DNA of 64,000 nucleotides. It comes from Saccharopolyspora elongata. Lineage in GTDB: Bacteria > Actinomycetota > Actinomycetes > Mycobacteriales > Pseudonocardiaceae. The stretch spans positions 237,342 to 301,341 of the forward strand of contig NZ_SMKW01000002.1 of NCBI RefSeq assembly GCF_004348985.1, written 5' to 3'. Position 1 is the stretch's first letter. Every line of letters starts with the position of its first letter. Under the pieces are notes generated by a model. The model saw nothing but the letters and a program-made list of their open reading frames with translations, had not been told where the DNA came from and ran no database searches. Shown here piece by piece: positions 42,173-51,087 of the stretch. The translations under genes were made by a program, and so were the position numbers.

Positions 42173-42830
42173 CAGCATCACCGCCGCCCTGCCCGAAATG
42201 CTGGCGGCGCTCGGCGAGACCGCCGTCATGCTGCTGATCACGGTGCCGATCGCGGTGCTCGCCGCCATCCCGGTCGGCGTCCTGCTCTGGGCGAGCAGAC
42301 CGGGCGGCCTGCGCCCGGCGCCGCGGCTGCACCAGGTCGTGAACGCGGTGGTCAACCTGGTGCGCTCGTTCCCGTTCCTGATCCTGCTGATCGCGATGAT
42401 CCCGGTCACCCGGCTGATCGTCGGCACCAGCGTCGGCACCGTCGCGGTGACCGTGCCGCTGTGCGTCAACGCCATCGCGTACCTGTCGCGGTTCGTCGAG
42501 CAGAACCTGCTGCAGATCGACCCCGGCGTGATCGAGGCCGCCCAGGCGATGGGCGCCTCGAAGCTGCGCACGATCTGGAGCGTGCTGCTGGTGGAGGCCC
42601 GGCCCGCGCTGGCGGGGTCCATCACGATCATGGTGGTCAGCTTCATCTCGTACTCGGCGATCGCGGGCCTGGTCGGCGGCGGGGGCATCGGCGACTTCGC
42701 CATCCGCCACGGCTACTACCGGTACGAGACGGGGGTGATGATCGCCGCGGTGGTGGTCATGATCGTCCTGGTGCAGCTGATCCAGCTGACCGGCACGCTG
42801 ACCGCGCGACGACTGGACAAGCGGCTGTGA
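42162..42830 (+). CDS. MetI-like ABC transporter permease
   Basis: Permease of 222 residues with five or six membrane helices. Typical MetI segments are VVNLVRSFPFLILLIAMIPVTRLIVGTSVG, the EAA loop PGVIEAAQAMGASKLRTIWS and the C-terminal GLVGGGGIGDFAIRHGYYRY. ATG at 42162 overlaps the MetN end by 11 bp, and its stop overlaps the next gene by 3 bp, so the module is tightly coupled. Confidence 0.93.
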   Translation: MQADSITAALPEMLAALGETAVMLLITVPIAVLAAIPVGVLLWASRPGGLRPAPRLHQVVNAVVNLVRSFPFLILLIAMIPVTRLIVGTSVGTVAVTVPLCVNAIAYLSRFVEQNLLQIDPGVIEAAQAMGASKLRTIWSVLLVEARPALAGSITIMVVSFISYSAIAGLVGGGGIGDFAIRHGYYRYETGVMIAAVVVMIVLVQLIQLTGTLTARRLDKRL

Positions 42831-44218
42831 GCGCCGGGAACCGCCGTCGCCTGCGGTTGAGCGCGTTCGTCATGGCGACCACCTCGCACATCCTGGAAGG
42901 CCAGTGGCGCCGCCCGGACGCCCAGCAGCACCGGTTCGACGAGCTGTCGCTGTGGACCGACCTGGCCCGCCGGCTGGAGGCGGCCAAGTTCGACGCGATG
43001 TTCTTCGCCGACGTCGTGGGGCTGTACGGCAACTACCGCGGCAACTGGGACATCTTCGCCACCGAGGGGCTGCAGATCCCGTCGCACGACCCGTCGGTGA
43101 TGATCTCCGCCCTCGGCGCGGTGACCGAGCACCTGGGCCTGGCGTGGACCAGCTCGGTGATCCAGGAGCACCCGTTCACCTTCGCCCGCCGCGCAGCCAC
43201 GCTCGACCACCTCACCGACGGCCGGACCGGCTGGAACATCGTCACCTCGGCCCTGGAGAACGCGCACCGCAACTACGGCCTGCCCGGACTCACCCCCCAC
43301 GACGAGCGCTACCGGTGGGCCGACGAGTACGTCGACGTCGTCTACAAGCTGCTGGAAGGAAGCTGGGAGGACGACGCGCTGCTGCGGAACAAGTCGGGCA
43401 GCCACGCGAACCCCGCCGGAATCCACAAGATCCACCACGAGGGGCCGCGGTACTCCGTCGAGGGGCCGCACCTGGTCGCGCCGTCGGCGCAGCGCACACC
43501 CGTGCTGTTCCAGGCGGGAACCTCGCCTGCGGGCATGGCGTTCGCGGCGCGCAACGCGGAGGCGGTGTTCATGTTCGCCGGTTCGCCGGGCAGCGCCCGG
43601 AAGGTCACCACCACGGTCCGCTCGCTGGCAGTCGAGCACGGCCGCAGACCTGCGGATGTGCTGTTCTTCGCGGGACTGTCCTTCGTGGTCGGCAGCACCG
43701 AAGCCGAGGCGCGGCGGCGGAAAGCCGACTACGACGAGTACCTCTCGGTCGACGGCCTGGCCGCGCACATGCTCGGCGGGATGGGCGTCGACCTCGGCGA
43801 CGCGCCGGTCGACACCCCGCTGAAGGACCTCAAGGTCGAGGGCGGGCGAGGGGTGCTGGAGGCCGTCATCGACTCCGTGCCGGGCGGCAATCCGACCATC
43901 GAGGACATGGTGCGGTACCGGGCGGAGCGGATGCGGCTGGCCGGCACGCCGGAGCAGATCGCCGACGAGCTGGAGCGCTGGCAGGACGCGGGAGTGGACG
44001 GGATCAACATCATCAACCACGTCATCCCGGGCAGCTACGCGGAGGTGATCGAGGGCCTGCTGCCCGAACTGCGCCGCCGCGGCCTGGCGCAGACCGAGTA
44101 CCCGCAAGGAACGTTCCGCGACAAGCTGTTCGCGGACGTCGCCGAGCACCACGGGCGCCTGAACCCCCGCCACCCAGCGGCGGCGTACCGGGGCGCGTTC
44201 CGCAACGCGCCGCGCTGA
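42827..44218 (+). CDS. NtaA/DmoA-family FMN-dependent monooxygenase
   Basis: A 463-residue luciferase-fold flavin monooxygenase of the NtaA/SnaA/DmoA (nitrilotriacetate, pristinamycin, dimethylsulfide) group. Clear blocks are RLSAFVMATTSHILEGQWRRP, FDAMFFADVVGLYGNY, LGLAWTSSVIQEHPFTFARR, DHLTDGRTGWNIVTSALENA, NYGL, LFQAGTSPAGMAFAARNAEAVFM and a C-terminal DGINIINHVIPGSYAEVIEGL. The GTG at 42827 overlaps the MetI stop. Its place after the importer suggests it attacks the imported organosulfur compound with FMNH2 and O2; DmoA-like dimethylsulfide cleavage is one option. The partner flavin reductase is not in the window. Confidence 0.9.
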   Translation: MSAGNRRRLRLSAFVMATTSHILEGQWRRPDAQQHRFDELSLWTDLARRLEAAKFDAMFFADVVGLYGNYRGNWDIFATEGLQIPSHDPSVMISALGAVTEHLGLAWTSSVIQEHPFTFARRAATLDHLTDGRTGWNIVTSALENAHRNYGLPGLTPHDERYRWADEYVDVVYKLLEGSWEDDALLRNKSGSHANPAGIHKIHHEGPRYSVEGPHLVAPSAQRTPVLFQAGTSPAGMAFAARNAEAVFMFAGSPGSARKVTTTVRSLAVEHGRRPADVLFFAGLSFVVGSTEAEARRRKADYDEYLSVDGLAAHMLGGMGVDLGDAPVDTPLKDLKVEGGRGVLEAVIDSVPGGNPTIEDMVRYRAERMRLAGTPEQIADELERWQDAGVDGINIINHVIPGSYAEVIEGLLPELRRRGLAQTEYPQGTFRDKLFADVAEHHGRLNPRHPAAAYRGAFRNAPR

Positions 44219-44293
44219 CCGGTCCGCGTTTCTCGGGACCAGGGCGGCGACCGCGGGGTCAGCCGCGATCGCGTGCCCCCCTCGTGGTGTTGG

Positions 44294-44446
44294 TCAGTCC
44301 TCGTCCGGCTTGGCGTGGTCGGGCACGCCCGGGCGCGGGTCGCGGGACAGGTCGATCAGCGGGTGCACCCCGGCGCCTTCCGGCGCGGCGTGGCTGTGCC
44401 TCCCCGTCTCGGCCTCGTTGCTGGGACGGTCGGGTTCGGTGCTCAT
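44294..44446 (-). CDS. Small hydrophilic protein, 50 residues
   Basis: Not recognised. The ATG at 44446 has a strong GGAGGGA Shine-Dalgarno, and the frame runs 50 codons to 44294. The product is rich in Pro, Glu, Asp and His (TEPDRPSNEAETGRHSH, then HPLIDLSRDPRPGVPDHAKP), has no membrane segment and looks disordered. It lies alone on the minus strand between the monooxygenase and the dienelactone hydrolase genes. The good Shine-Dalgarno and the GC-rich third positions support a real gene; homologues would be needed to be sure. Confidence 0.6.
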   Translation of the reverse strand: MSTEPDRPSNEAETGRHSHAAPEGAGVHPLIDLSRDPRPGVPDHAKPDED

Positions 44447-44707
44447 GCTTCCCTCCGGTCGGGATCTCGGGACAACATCAGCATGCCAACCGGATGTGCC
44501 CGGACGCCGGAGATCGGAGTGCGACGCGCGTCACCCGTCGGCGGAGGTGCCGAACTCGGCGTGGACCAGCCGGAGCCAGTCGCGCAGCGCCGGGAACCGG
44601 GCCACCCCGTCGAAGATCAACTCGCCGCCGGCTGCGCCACTCAGTGGCCGGATCCGCCGTATCGTCGTGTCGATCAGCCAGCGCACCGCAGATTCCCGGA
44701 GGACTCC

Positions 44708-45445
44708 GTGCCCGCACCCACGGCCATCGACTTGACCCCGCGCAGCACCGCCCTCGGCGGTTCCCCGAAGCTGACCGGTCACCTCGCGACGCCGGCCGGG
44801 CCCGGCCCGTGGCCCGGCGTGGTGGTCGTCCACGAGGCGTTCGGCGTCGACGACGTCATGCTGCGGCAGACCGAGCGCATGGCCGAGGCCGGCTACCTGG
44901 CGCTGCTGCCGGACCTGTTCACCGACGGCGGCACCCGGCGCTGCCTGGTCCCGACCATGCGCGCGGCGCTGTCCGGTCGCGGCCGCGCCTACGCCGACCT
45001 GGAGGCGGCCCGCACCGAGCTGGCCGACCGGCCGGACTGCACCGGCAAGGTCGGCCTCATCGGCTTCTGCATGGGCGGCGCCTTCGCGCTGGTCGCCGCG
45101 GGCCGCGGCATCTACGACGCGGCCTCGGCGAACTACGGCCAGCTGCCCAAGGACATCGACCGCGCGCTCGCCGAGGCCTGCCCGGTCGTCGGCAGCTACG
45201 GCGGCCGCGACCGGATGCTGAAGGGCGCCGCGGCGAAGCTCGACGCCGCCCTCGAACGGGCCGGAATCCCGCACGACGTCAAGGAATACCCGGAGGCGGG
45301 CCACTCGTTCCTCAACGACGCGGAGAACGCACCGAGGATCATGCGTCCGCTCCTGCGGATCTCCGGTGCCGGCCCGCACCCCGAATCCGCCGCCGACGCC
45401 TGGCGGCGGATCGAGGACTTCTTCGCCGAGCACCTGAAGTCGTGA
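44708..45445 (+). CDS. Dienelactone hydrolase family protein
   Basis: Alpha/beta hydrolase of 245 residues, probably cytoplasmic. VVVVHEAFGVDDVMLRQTERMAEAGY and the nucleophile motif GLIGFCMGGAFA (Cys instead of Ser) are typical of dienelactone hydrolases. The acid and histidine are in GSYGGRDRML and YPEAGHSFLND. GTG at 44708 has GGAGG upstream. Family members open lactone rings in chlorocatechol degradation or hydrolyse other esters. No aromatic pathway genes flank it, so the substrate is open. It ends 6 bp before the convergent esterase gene. Confidence 0.92.
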   Translation: MPAPTAIDLTPRSTALGGSPKLTGHLATPAGPGPWPGVVVVHEAFGVDDVMLRQTERMAEAGYLALLPDLFTDGGTRRCLVPTMRAALSGRGRAYADLEAARTELADRPDCTGKVGLIGFCMGGAFALVAAGRGIYDAASANYGQLPKDIDRALAEACPVVGSYGGRDRMLKGAAAKLDAALERAGIPHDVKEYPEAGHSFLNDAENAPRIMRPLLRISGAGPHPESAADAWRRIEDFFAEHLKS

Positions 45446-45451
45446 ACCAGG

Positions 45452-46636
45452 TCAGGGGACGGCGATGGCGATCAGCTGGGTCTGCTGCCGGGTCGAGAAG
45501 TTGTTGTCGCTGACCACCAGCAGCACCCGCTCGCCGGTGGGCAGGCGCGGACCCCAGCTGATGCCCTCCACGTTGTCGGTGTGGGGCAGCCCGATCTCGT
45601 CGAGGTCGACCAGCAGCTTCTTCTGCACGGGACGGAATCCGCCGTCGGCCAGCGAGTGCCGGTCGATCACGTCGTCGGCGCCGTCGGTGCTGAACTCGAA
45701 GATGCGGCCCTTGGTGCCGACGCCGGCGGCGTAGCCGCGCTCCAGCGCGAGGAAGCGGCCCGGCTGCTCGTCGGCGAGCAGCGACGAGATCCCGTTGGTG
45801 TTCCAGTCGTTCGGCGGCTGCGGCTGCGCGAACAGCGGCTCCACCGGGTAGGCGTGCTGGGCGATCGGGCGGCCCGCCCGGTCGTGCACCGTGATCCGGC
45901 TGAAGGCGCCGTGGTCGGCGTTGGCCGGCGGCCCGTCCTGCTCCAGCGGGCCTTCCAGCGCGGAGACGATCCGCATGCCGTCGGCGGTGTAGGCCAGGCC
46001 CTCGAAGGTCTCGTTGACGCGCGGGCCCGTTTCGCCCATCGTCATCTTCTCGTTCGGCGCGGTCGGCAGGTCCCGCACGTACCAGCCGTCGCGGTGCGAG
46101 ATCCGCAGCGCCGGGTCGAGCAGCACCGTGCCGCGGGCCGAGCCGTCGGCCGGGACGTTGCGCTGCCCCTCGTTGGTCCAGGCGACGTCGCCGGAGAGCG
46201 GATCGACCCGCAGTTCCTCCGGATCCACGGTGCCCATGACGTTCCGCAGGGCGCGCGGCGTCCGGTGCTGCTCCTCGCGCCAGGTGTCGATCGTCGGGTA
46301 GGTCGTGCCGCCCGGGCGGCGGAAGATCCGGGCGCCGGTGAACGTCACGTCGCCGACGCCGTCCTCGGTCACCGAGGCGGTGGCGCGGTAGTAGCGGGCC
46401 GGGGCGTAGTCCGACCAGTCGTCGCTGACGAAGACGAAGTCCCCGCTGCGGCGGTCGTAGTCCACGGAGGACAGGCCGCCGACCGGCGTGCCGTCCACCT
46501 GCAGGTCGTGCGGCACCACGTAGGTGCCCAGCAGCCGGGCCGAGTCGGATTCCGCTGCTGCGACGGGGAATGCGGCGGGGACGAGGCACAGCGCGGTGGC
46601 AGCGGCGAGCACCGCCGCCGGGGTTCGGGTTCGCAT
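45452..46636 (-). CDS. Secreted phytase-like/esterase-like beta-propeller protein
   Basis: A 394-residue protein with a Sec signal (AVLAAATALCLVPAAFPVAAA). The mature part belongs to the esterase-like family related to phytase propellers: GGLSSVDYDRRSGDFVFVSDD, VDPEELRVDPLSGDVAWTNEG, NETFEGLAYTADGMRIVSALEG and DNVEGISWGPRLPTGERVLLVVSDNNF. The repeated E-G or E-E acidic segments may bind calcium or phosphate groups. It may hydrolyse phosphoesters outside the cell; neither substrate nor activity is certain. It starts 42 bp from the LysR stop and could be read with that gene or alone. Confidence 0.88.
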   Translation of the reverse strand: MRTRTPAAVLAAATALCLVPAAFPVAAAESDSARLLGTYVVPHDLQVDGTPVGGLSSVDYDRRSGDFVFVSDDWSDYAPARYYRATASVTEDGVGDVTFTGARIFRRPGGTTYPTIDTWREEQHRTPRALRNVMGTVDPEELRVDPLSGDVAWTNEGQRNVPADGSARGTVLLDPALRISHRDGWYVRDLPTAPNEKMTMGETGPRVNETFEGLAYTADGMRIVSALEGPLEQDGPPANADHGAFSRITVHDRAGRPIAQHAYPVEPLFAQPQPPNDWNTNGISSLLADEQPGRFLALERGYAAGVGTKGRIFEFSTDGADDVIDRHSLADGGFRPVQKKLLVDLDEIGLPHTDNVEGISWGPRLPTGERVLLVVSDNNFSTRQQTQLIAIAVP

Positions 46637-46678
46637 GATCAGCAGCCAACCGGGCGCCCATCGGCAGCGCCAGCTTGA

Positions 46679-47563
46679 TCACTCCACCGGGCGAACCGCG
46701 CGGCGCGAGATCAACTCCGCCACCTGCTCGACGACCGGCCGGGTGCTCGCCTGCCACACCACCCAGGTGGTCAGTTCCAGCGGCGGGTCGACCAGCGGCA
46801 CCCACGGCCAGCCGGGCAGCAGCCGCCGGGCGGAGTGCTCGGTGAGCAGCACCGCCTCGGCCTCGGTCGCCTCGGCGCAGGCCAGCGCGTGCTCGGAGAA
46901 CTGCGCGAACCGCCACAGCGGCACGGCGCCCGCGTCGTGCGCAGCGACGATCAGCCGGTCGTGCGCGACCGGTACCTGCTCGCGGCCGTGCGCCAGGAGC
47001 CGCAGGTTGTCGAGATCCCGGACGCGGCAGGTGCTGCGCCCCGCCAGCCGGTGCCCGGCGCGCACCGCGATCCCGAAGGCGTGGTCGAAGAGCCGGTTGC
47101 CGCGCAGCGCCAGCGGCCGCTCGTGCACCAGGCCCAGGTCGAGCCGTCCCTCCCGGACCATGCGCAGCTGGTCGGTGCTGCTCGCCTCGGTCAGCGTCAC
47201 CGACGCGTGCGGGATCTCGGCGCGCAGCGCCGCCAGCGTCTCCAGGACCCAGTCGGCGGCCAGCCCCGGCGGGATGCCGATGTCGACGACCTCGAGGGTG
47301 CGCTCGCTCGCCGAATGCGCCGCGTCGCGGCTCGCGTCGGCCAGGCGCAGCAGGAGCAGCGCGTGCTGGTGCAGGGCGATGCCCGCCGGGGTCAGGGTCG
47401 TGCCGGTCGGCGTGCGCTCGAACAACGTGACGCCCACGTCCCGTTCGAGCTGGCGAAGTTGCCTGCTCAGCGATGGTTGCGTCAGGTGCAGGCGTTCCGC
47501 GGCGCGGGACATCGAGCGCTCGCTCGCGACGGCGACGAAGTACCGCAGATGGCGCAGTTCCAT
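46679..47563 (-). CDS. LysR family transcriptional regulator
   Basis: A 294-residue LysR protein. The helix-turn-helix is LRYFVAVASERSMSRAAERL then HLTQPSLSRQLRQLERDVGVTLFERT, and the rest is the periplasmic-binding-fold effector domain (LVHERPLALRGNRLFDHAFG, LLAHGREQVPV). The ATG at 47563 follows GGAGGTGAA. It is divergent from the MFS/FAD-oxidoreductase operon and probably activates it in response to a substrate. A CCTA/TAGG dyad in the gap is a candidate binding site. Confidence 0.93.
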   Translation of the reverse strand: MELRHLRYFVAVASERSMSRAAERLHLTQPSLSRQLRQLERDVGVTLFERTPTGTTLTPAGIALHQHALLLLRLADASRDAAHSASERTLEVVDIGIPPGLAADWVLETLAALRAEIPHASVTLTEASSTDQLRMVREGRLDLGLVHERPLALRGNRLFDHAFGIAVRAGHRLAGRSTCRVRDLDNLRLLAHGREQVPVAHDRLIVAAHDAGAVPLWRFAQFSEHALACAEATEAEAVLLTEHSARRLLPGWPWVPLVDPPLELTTWVVWQASTRPVVEQVAELISRRAVRPVE

Positions 47564-47600
47564 TTCACCTCCATGCAGTAGCCATGGCTGCGGAGCATGG

Positions 47601-47614
47601 CCTATCTGATTAGG
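47601..47614. promoter_or_regulatory. Candidate LysR box
   Basis: CCTATCTGATTAGG, with CCTA/TAGG inverted arms, is an AT-richer dyad 38 bp upstream of the LysR start in the region divergent from the MFS operon. It fits the size of a LysR recognition site but is only one short dyad. Confidence 0.4.
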
Positions 47615-47776
47615 TGGTATTGGACGTCACGCTGTCAAGACGGTGTACTTCCCGAAGTCGCACGTCCTATCTGGAATCCTCGTCGGTGGCAGGGCGGAGT
47701 ACCAGTCTTGGCGCGCCGAACCTCTGCCTCATGAGCAGGACGTCGCAACCGGATCGCAGAAAGCGAGCGCTCAACG

Positions 47777-49024
47777 ATGAGTCCCATCCCGACCGCCAGC
47801 GGAGTGCGCCACCCGTACCGGTGGGTCGTGCTCCTGTTGTCCTGGGCGGCGTTCACCATGACCGCGGTGGACCGTTCCACGTGGGGACCTGCGTCTGTCG
47901 CGGTCGGCGAGCACCTGGGGGTCTCGCTGGCCGGGCTCGGCGTCTTCGCCACCGGTTACTACGTCGGCTACGTCATCTCCAACGCGGGCGGCGGCGTCCT
48001 CACCGACTGGCTCGGCGGGCGGATGGTCATCGCCTCCACCCTGTTCGTGGCCGGCGGGTTCATGATCCTGTTCGGCGAGACCACCTCGGTGGCGATGGGC
48101 ATCGCGTTCCAGGCCTGCATCGGCGTGTTCGCCGGGTGCGACTACTCGGCCGGCGTGAAGCTGATCTCCCAGTGGTTCCCGGCCAAGGACCGCGGGCTGG
48201 CGATGGGCATCTTCATGACCGCCACCTCGCTGGGCACGGTGATCGCGAACGCGATCGTGCCGAGCCTCATCGAGTCCTCCGGCTGGCAGACGTCGTACCA
48301 CGTGTTCGGCGCGGCCTCGATGGTCGTCGCGGTGCTGTGCTTCTTCTTGCTGCGCAACGGATCCGAGAGCGCCGAATCCTCGGCGCGGGAGGTGCCGAAG
48401 CTGGGTTCGCTGCTGCGCAACCGGGATCTCTTCCTGCTCGGGCTGGCCGGGTTCGGCGGGCTCTGGGGCACCTACGGCTTCATCACCTGGTCCAACGCCC
48501 TGATGATCAAGGGCAGTCACGTCTCCCCGGTGCAGGCCGGCGTTGTCGTCGCGATCTTCGGCATCGCGGCGGTGGTGGCCAAGCCGCTCATCGGTGTGAT
48601 CAGCGACGTGTTCGGCGGCAAGCGCAAGGTCCTGACCATCATCGTGCTCGGCGCCTTCGTGGTCACCCTCCTGCTGTTCGGCACGGCGACCAACCTGACC
48701 GCGTTCATGTGGATCGCGCCGTTCCTCGGTATCGCCGCCTACGTCTACAGCCCGCTGATGGTCGCGCTCATCCCGAACCTCTCTGGGGTGCGGCTGGCCG
48801 GTTCGGCGGCCGGCGCCACCAACGCGTTCTGGCAGCTCGGCAGCACGATCGTGCCGGTGGTGCTCGGCGTCGTGTTCCAGGCGACCGGCTCGTTCTTCCT
48901 GGCCTTCGCCACGCTCGCCGCCGGACCCCTGCTCGGCATGGTGCTGATGCTCGGGGTGCGGGAGCACGGTGCCGCCCCGCCGGCCGACGACAAGACCGGC
49001 GACACCGCCAAAGCCGTTGCTTGA
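47777..49024 (+). CDS. MFS transporter (ACS/anion symporter-like)
   Basis: A 12-helix major facilitator of 415 residues. It shows AAFTMTAVDRSTWGPASVAV in the first helix region, GVLTDWLGGRMVIASTLFVAG as the loop motif and GCDYSAGVKLISQWFPAKDRG, FMTATSLGTVIANAIVPSLIE, typical of the anion:cation symporter branch. Predicted to import an organic acid. It is followed at 19 bp by a FAD oxidoreductase gene and preceded by a divergent LysR gene, so uptake and oxidation of one substrate are likely linked. The ATG at 47777 has only a weak Shine-Dalgarno. Confidence 0.92.
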   Translation: MSPIPTASGVRHPYRWVVLLLSWAAFTMTAVDRSTWGPASVAVGEHLGVSLAGLGVFATGYYVGYVISNAGGGVLTDWLGGRMVIASTLFVAGGFMILFGETTSVAMGIAFQACIGVFAGCDYSAGVKLISQWFPAKDRGLAMGIFMTATSLGTVIANAIVPSLIESSGWQTSYHVFGAASMVVAVLCFFLLRNGSESAESSAREVPKLGSLLRNRDLFLLGLAGFGGLWGTYGFITWSNALMIKGSHVSPVQAGVVVAIFGIAAVVAKPLIGVISDVFGGKRKVLTIIVLGAFVVTLLLFGTATNLTAFMWIAPFLGIAAYVYSPLMVALIPNLSGVRLAGSAAGATNAFWQLGSTIVPVVLGVVFQATGSFFLAFATLAAGPLLGMVLMLGVREHGAAPPADDKTGDTAKAVA

Positions 49025-49043
49025 CGAGGAAAGTGGAGCGAAC

Positions 49044-50288
49044 GTGACCCAGCACTACGACGTGATCGTGGCCGGCGGCGGATCCGGCGGGGTGGCCGCC
49101 GCGATCGGGGCCAGCCGCGCCGGTGCCCGGACCCTGCTGATCGAGCGCGGGCCGTGCCTCGGCGGCGCGGCGACCCTCCGCAACGTGGTGACCTACTGCG
49201 GCCTCTACACGCGCGACGACAAGCAGCAGGCCGTCTTCGGCGTCGCCGACGAGGTGATCACGGCGTTGCGCGAGATGGGCGCGATCAGCGAGCCGACCAG
49301 GTTCACCGCGGTGGCGGCGGTTTTCGACCCCGAGAGCGTCAAGCGCGTCTCCGACGAACTGTGCGCGCAGGCCGGGGTCGACGTCCTGCTGCACACCCAC
49401 GTGCTGGGCGCCGACCGCGAAGCCGACCGGGTCACCGCGGTGCGCGTCGCCGACCACTCGGGGATCCACGAGTTCACCGCGAAGGCCTTCGTGGACGCCA
49501 CCGGCGAGGCCGACCTGGCCCACCACGCCGGGGCGGAGGTCCGCTACGGTAACGACGGCTGGGTGCAGAACGGCACGCTCGGGGTGCGCTTCGGCGGTAT
49601 CCCCGCGGGCGCCGAGGTCACCAGGGAGGCCATCGGCGCGGCGGTGCGCGCGGCGAAGAAGGCCGGCGCGCCCGATCTGACCGCGGAAAGCGGGCTCATC
49701 GCGCGGATGCCGATCTCCGGCGATCTCATCACCTACCTGGCCGACGAGGGCTACGACGCGCGCAGCGCGGCGGACACTACCCGCGCCGAGATCGGCGCCC
49801 GGCGGCAGGCGCAGGCGTACCTGCAGGTGGTCCGCTCGTTGCCCGGCTGCGGCGGGGCGTACATCGTCAGCACCGGCCCGGAGATGGGCACCCGCGAGTC
49901 CCGGCACCTCGTCGGCCGGTACCGGTTCACGGAGAAGGAGGTGCTCCAGCCCGGCCCGGTCGACGACGCGGTCGCGATCGGCGCGTGGCCGATCGAGTAC
50001 CACCCGGGCCCGGGCATCCCGTCGGAGTGGAAGTTCATCGGCGACCCCGGTTTCTACGGGATTCCGCTGGACGTCCTGCACAGCCGGGACACGCCGAACC
50101 TCTTCGCCGCCGGTCGCACCGTCGACGGCGACCGCGGCGCGGGCGCGTCGCTGCGCGCCATGGGCACGGCGTTCGCCACCGGGCACGCGGCCGGTGTCGC
50201 GGCCGCCTTCACCGCCGCCGGCGGCGACGCCGGCACCGAGGCGGTGCGGGCCGAGCTCAACCGCCAGGGCGCCCGGCTGCCCGAATGA
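49044..50288 (+). CDS. FAD-dependent oxidoreductase
   Basis: A 414-residue flavoprotein of the FAD_oxidored type. It begins with the dinucleotide-binding YDVIVAGGGSGGVAAAIGASRAGARTLL and has GPCLGGAATLRNVVTYCGLY, VDATGEADLAHHAGAEVRYG and the C-terminal FAD contact FAAGRTVDGDRGAGASLRAM. GTG at 49044 has GTGGAGCG upstream. It shares an operon with the MFS gene. Relatives oxidise organic acids or are part of degradation routes; the substrate is unknown. The end lies 2 bp from the convergent AraC gene. Confidence 0.88.
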   Translation: MTQHYDVIVAGGGSGGVAAAIGASRAGARTLLIERGPCLGGAATLRNVVTYCGLYTRDDKQQAVFGVADEVITALREMGAISEPTRFTAVAAVFDPESVKRVSDELCAQAGVDVLLHTHVLGADREADRVTAVRVADHSGIHEFTAKAFVDATGEADLAHHAGAEVRYGNDGWVQNGTLGVRFGGIPAGAEVTREAIGAAVRAAKKAGAPDLTAESGLIARMPISGDLITYLADEGYDARSAADTTRAEIGARRQAQAYLQVVRSLPGCGGAYIVSTGPEMGTRESRHLVGRYRFTEKEVLQPGPVDDAVAIGAWPIEYHPGPGIPSEWKFIGDPGFYGIPLDVLHSRDTPNLFAAGRTVDGDRGAGASLRAMGTAFATGHAAGVAAAFTAAGGDAGTEAVRAELNRQGARLPE

Positions 50289-50289
50289 C

Positions 50290-51033
50290 TCAGCGGTTGC
50301 GCCGATCGCCCGGCGTGTGGCCGAAGGTGCGGCGGAACACCTCGATGAAGGCGCTCGTGGACGCCCAGCCCGTCCGGTGCGCCACCGTGGTGACGGCTTC
50401 GCCTTCGGCCAGCAGCCGCAGCCCGTGGTGGAGCCGCAACTGCGTCCGCCACTGCGGGAAGGTCATCCGCATCTCGGCCCGGAACAGGCGGCTGAGCGTG
50501 CGCTCGCTGGCCCCGACCTGCGCGCCCAGCGCGGCAAGCGTGCGCTGATCGGCCGGATCCCCGGCGAGGATCGCGCACACCGCGGCGAGCCGCGGGTCGC
50601 GCGCGGTCGGCAGGCGCACCGGCTGCTGCGGAGCCCGGCGCAGCTGATCGAGCAGCACCGAGCGCATGCGGTCCCGCTCGGCGGCGTCGTAGTCGTTCTC
50701 CCTGGTGTAGGCCAGGATCAGCTCGCGCAGCAGCGGACCGACGGCCAGCACCGCGGGCGAGGTCAGCCCCAGCGGGTTGTCGGTGGTGGGCAGGCCGACG
50801 GTGTGGAGGTCGGTTTCGCCGTAGGCGCGGTGTTCGTGCACCGTCCCCGCCGGAACCCACACCGCGCGGGTGCCGGGGGCGATCCAGCTGCCCGCGTCCG
50901 TCGTCACCGACAGGACGCCGCGCCCGGCGTAGACGATCTGGTGGTCGTCGTGCCGGTGCGCATCCACTTCGGAGCCGGGCGGCAGGAACCGCAGGGCCGT
51001 GGGCGCCCGCGGCGTGTGGCGGATTCTCGACAC
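50290..51033 (-). CDS. AraC family transcriptional regulator with cupin domain
   Basis: A 247-residue regulator. The N-terminal AraC-type cupin is ALRFLPPGSEVDAHRHDDHQ then IVYAGRGVLSVTTDAGSWIA. The C-terminal double helix-turn-helix is LAALGAQVGASERTLSRLFR and AEGEAVTTVAHRTGWASTSAFIEVFRRTFGHTPGDRRNR. GTG at 51033 is the likely start. It is divergent from an Fsr-type MFS gene about 54 bp away; AraC/Fsr pairs are common in actinobacteria and the regulator probably induces the exporter. Confidence 0.92.
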   Translation of the reverse strand: MSRIRHTPRAPTALRFLPPGSEVDAHRHDDHQIVYAGRGVLSVTTDAGSWIAPGTRAVWVPAGTVHEHRAYGETDLHTVGLPTTDNPLGLTSPAVLAVGPLLRELILAYTRENDYDAAERDRMRSVLLDQLRRAPQQPVRLPTARDPRLAAVCAILAGDPADQRTLAALGAQVGASERTLSRLFRAEMRMTFPQWRTQLRLHHGLRLLAEGEAVTTVAHRTGWASTSAFIEVFRRTFGHTPGDRRNR

Positions 51034-51087
51034 AACATGGCAGTTTATCGGAAGCGGGACAACCGCCGCCTGCCGGACGATCGCACC

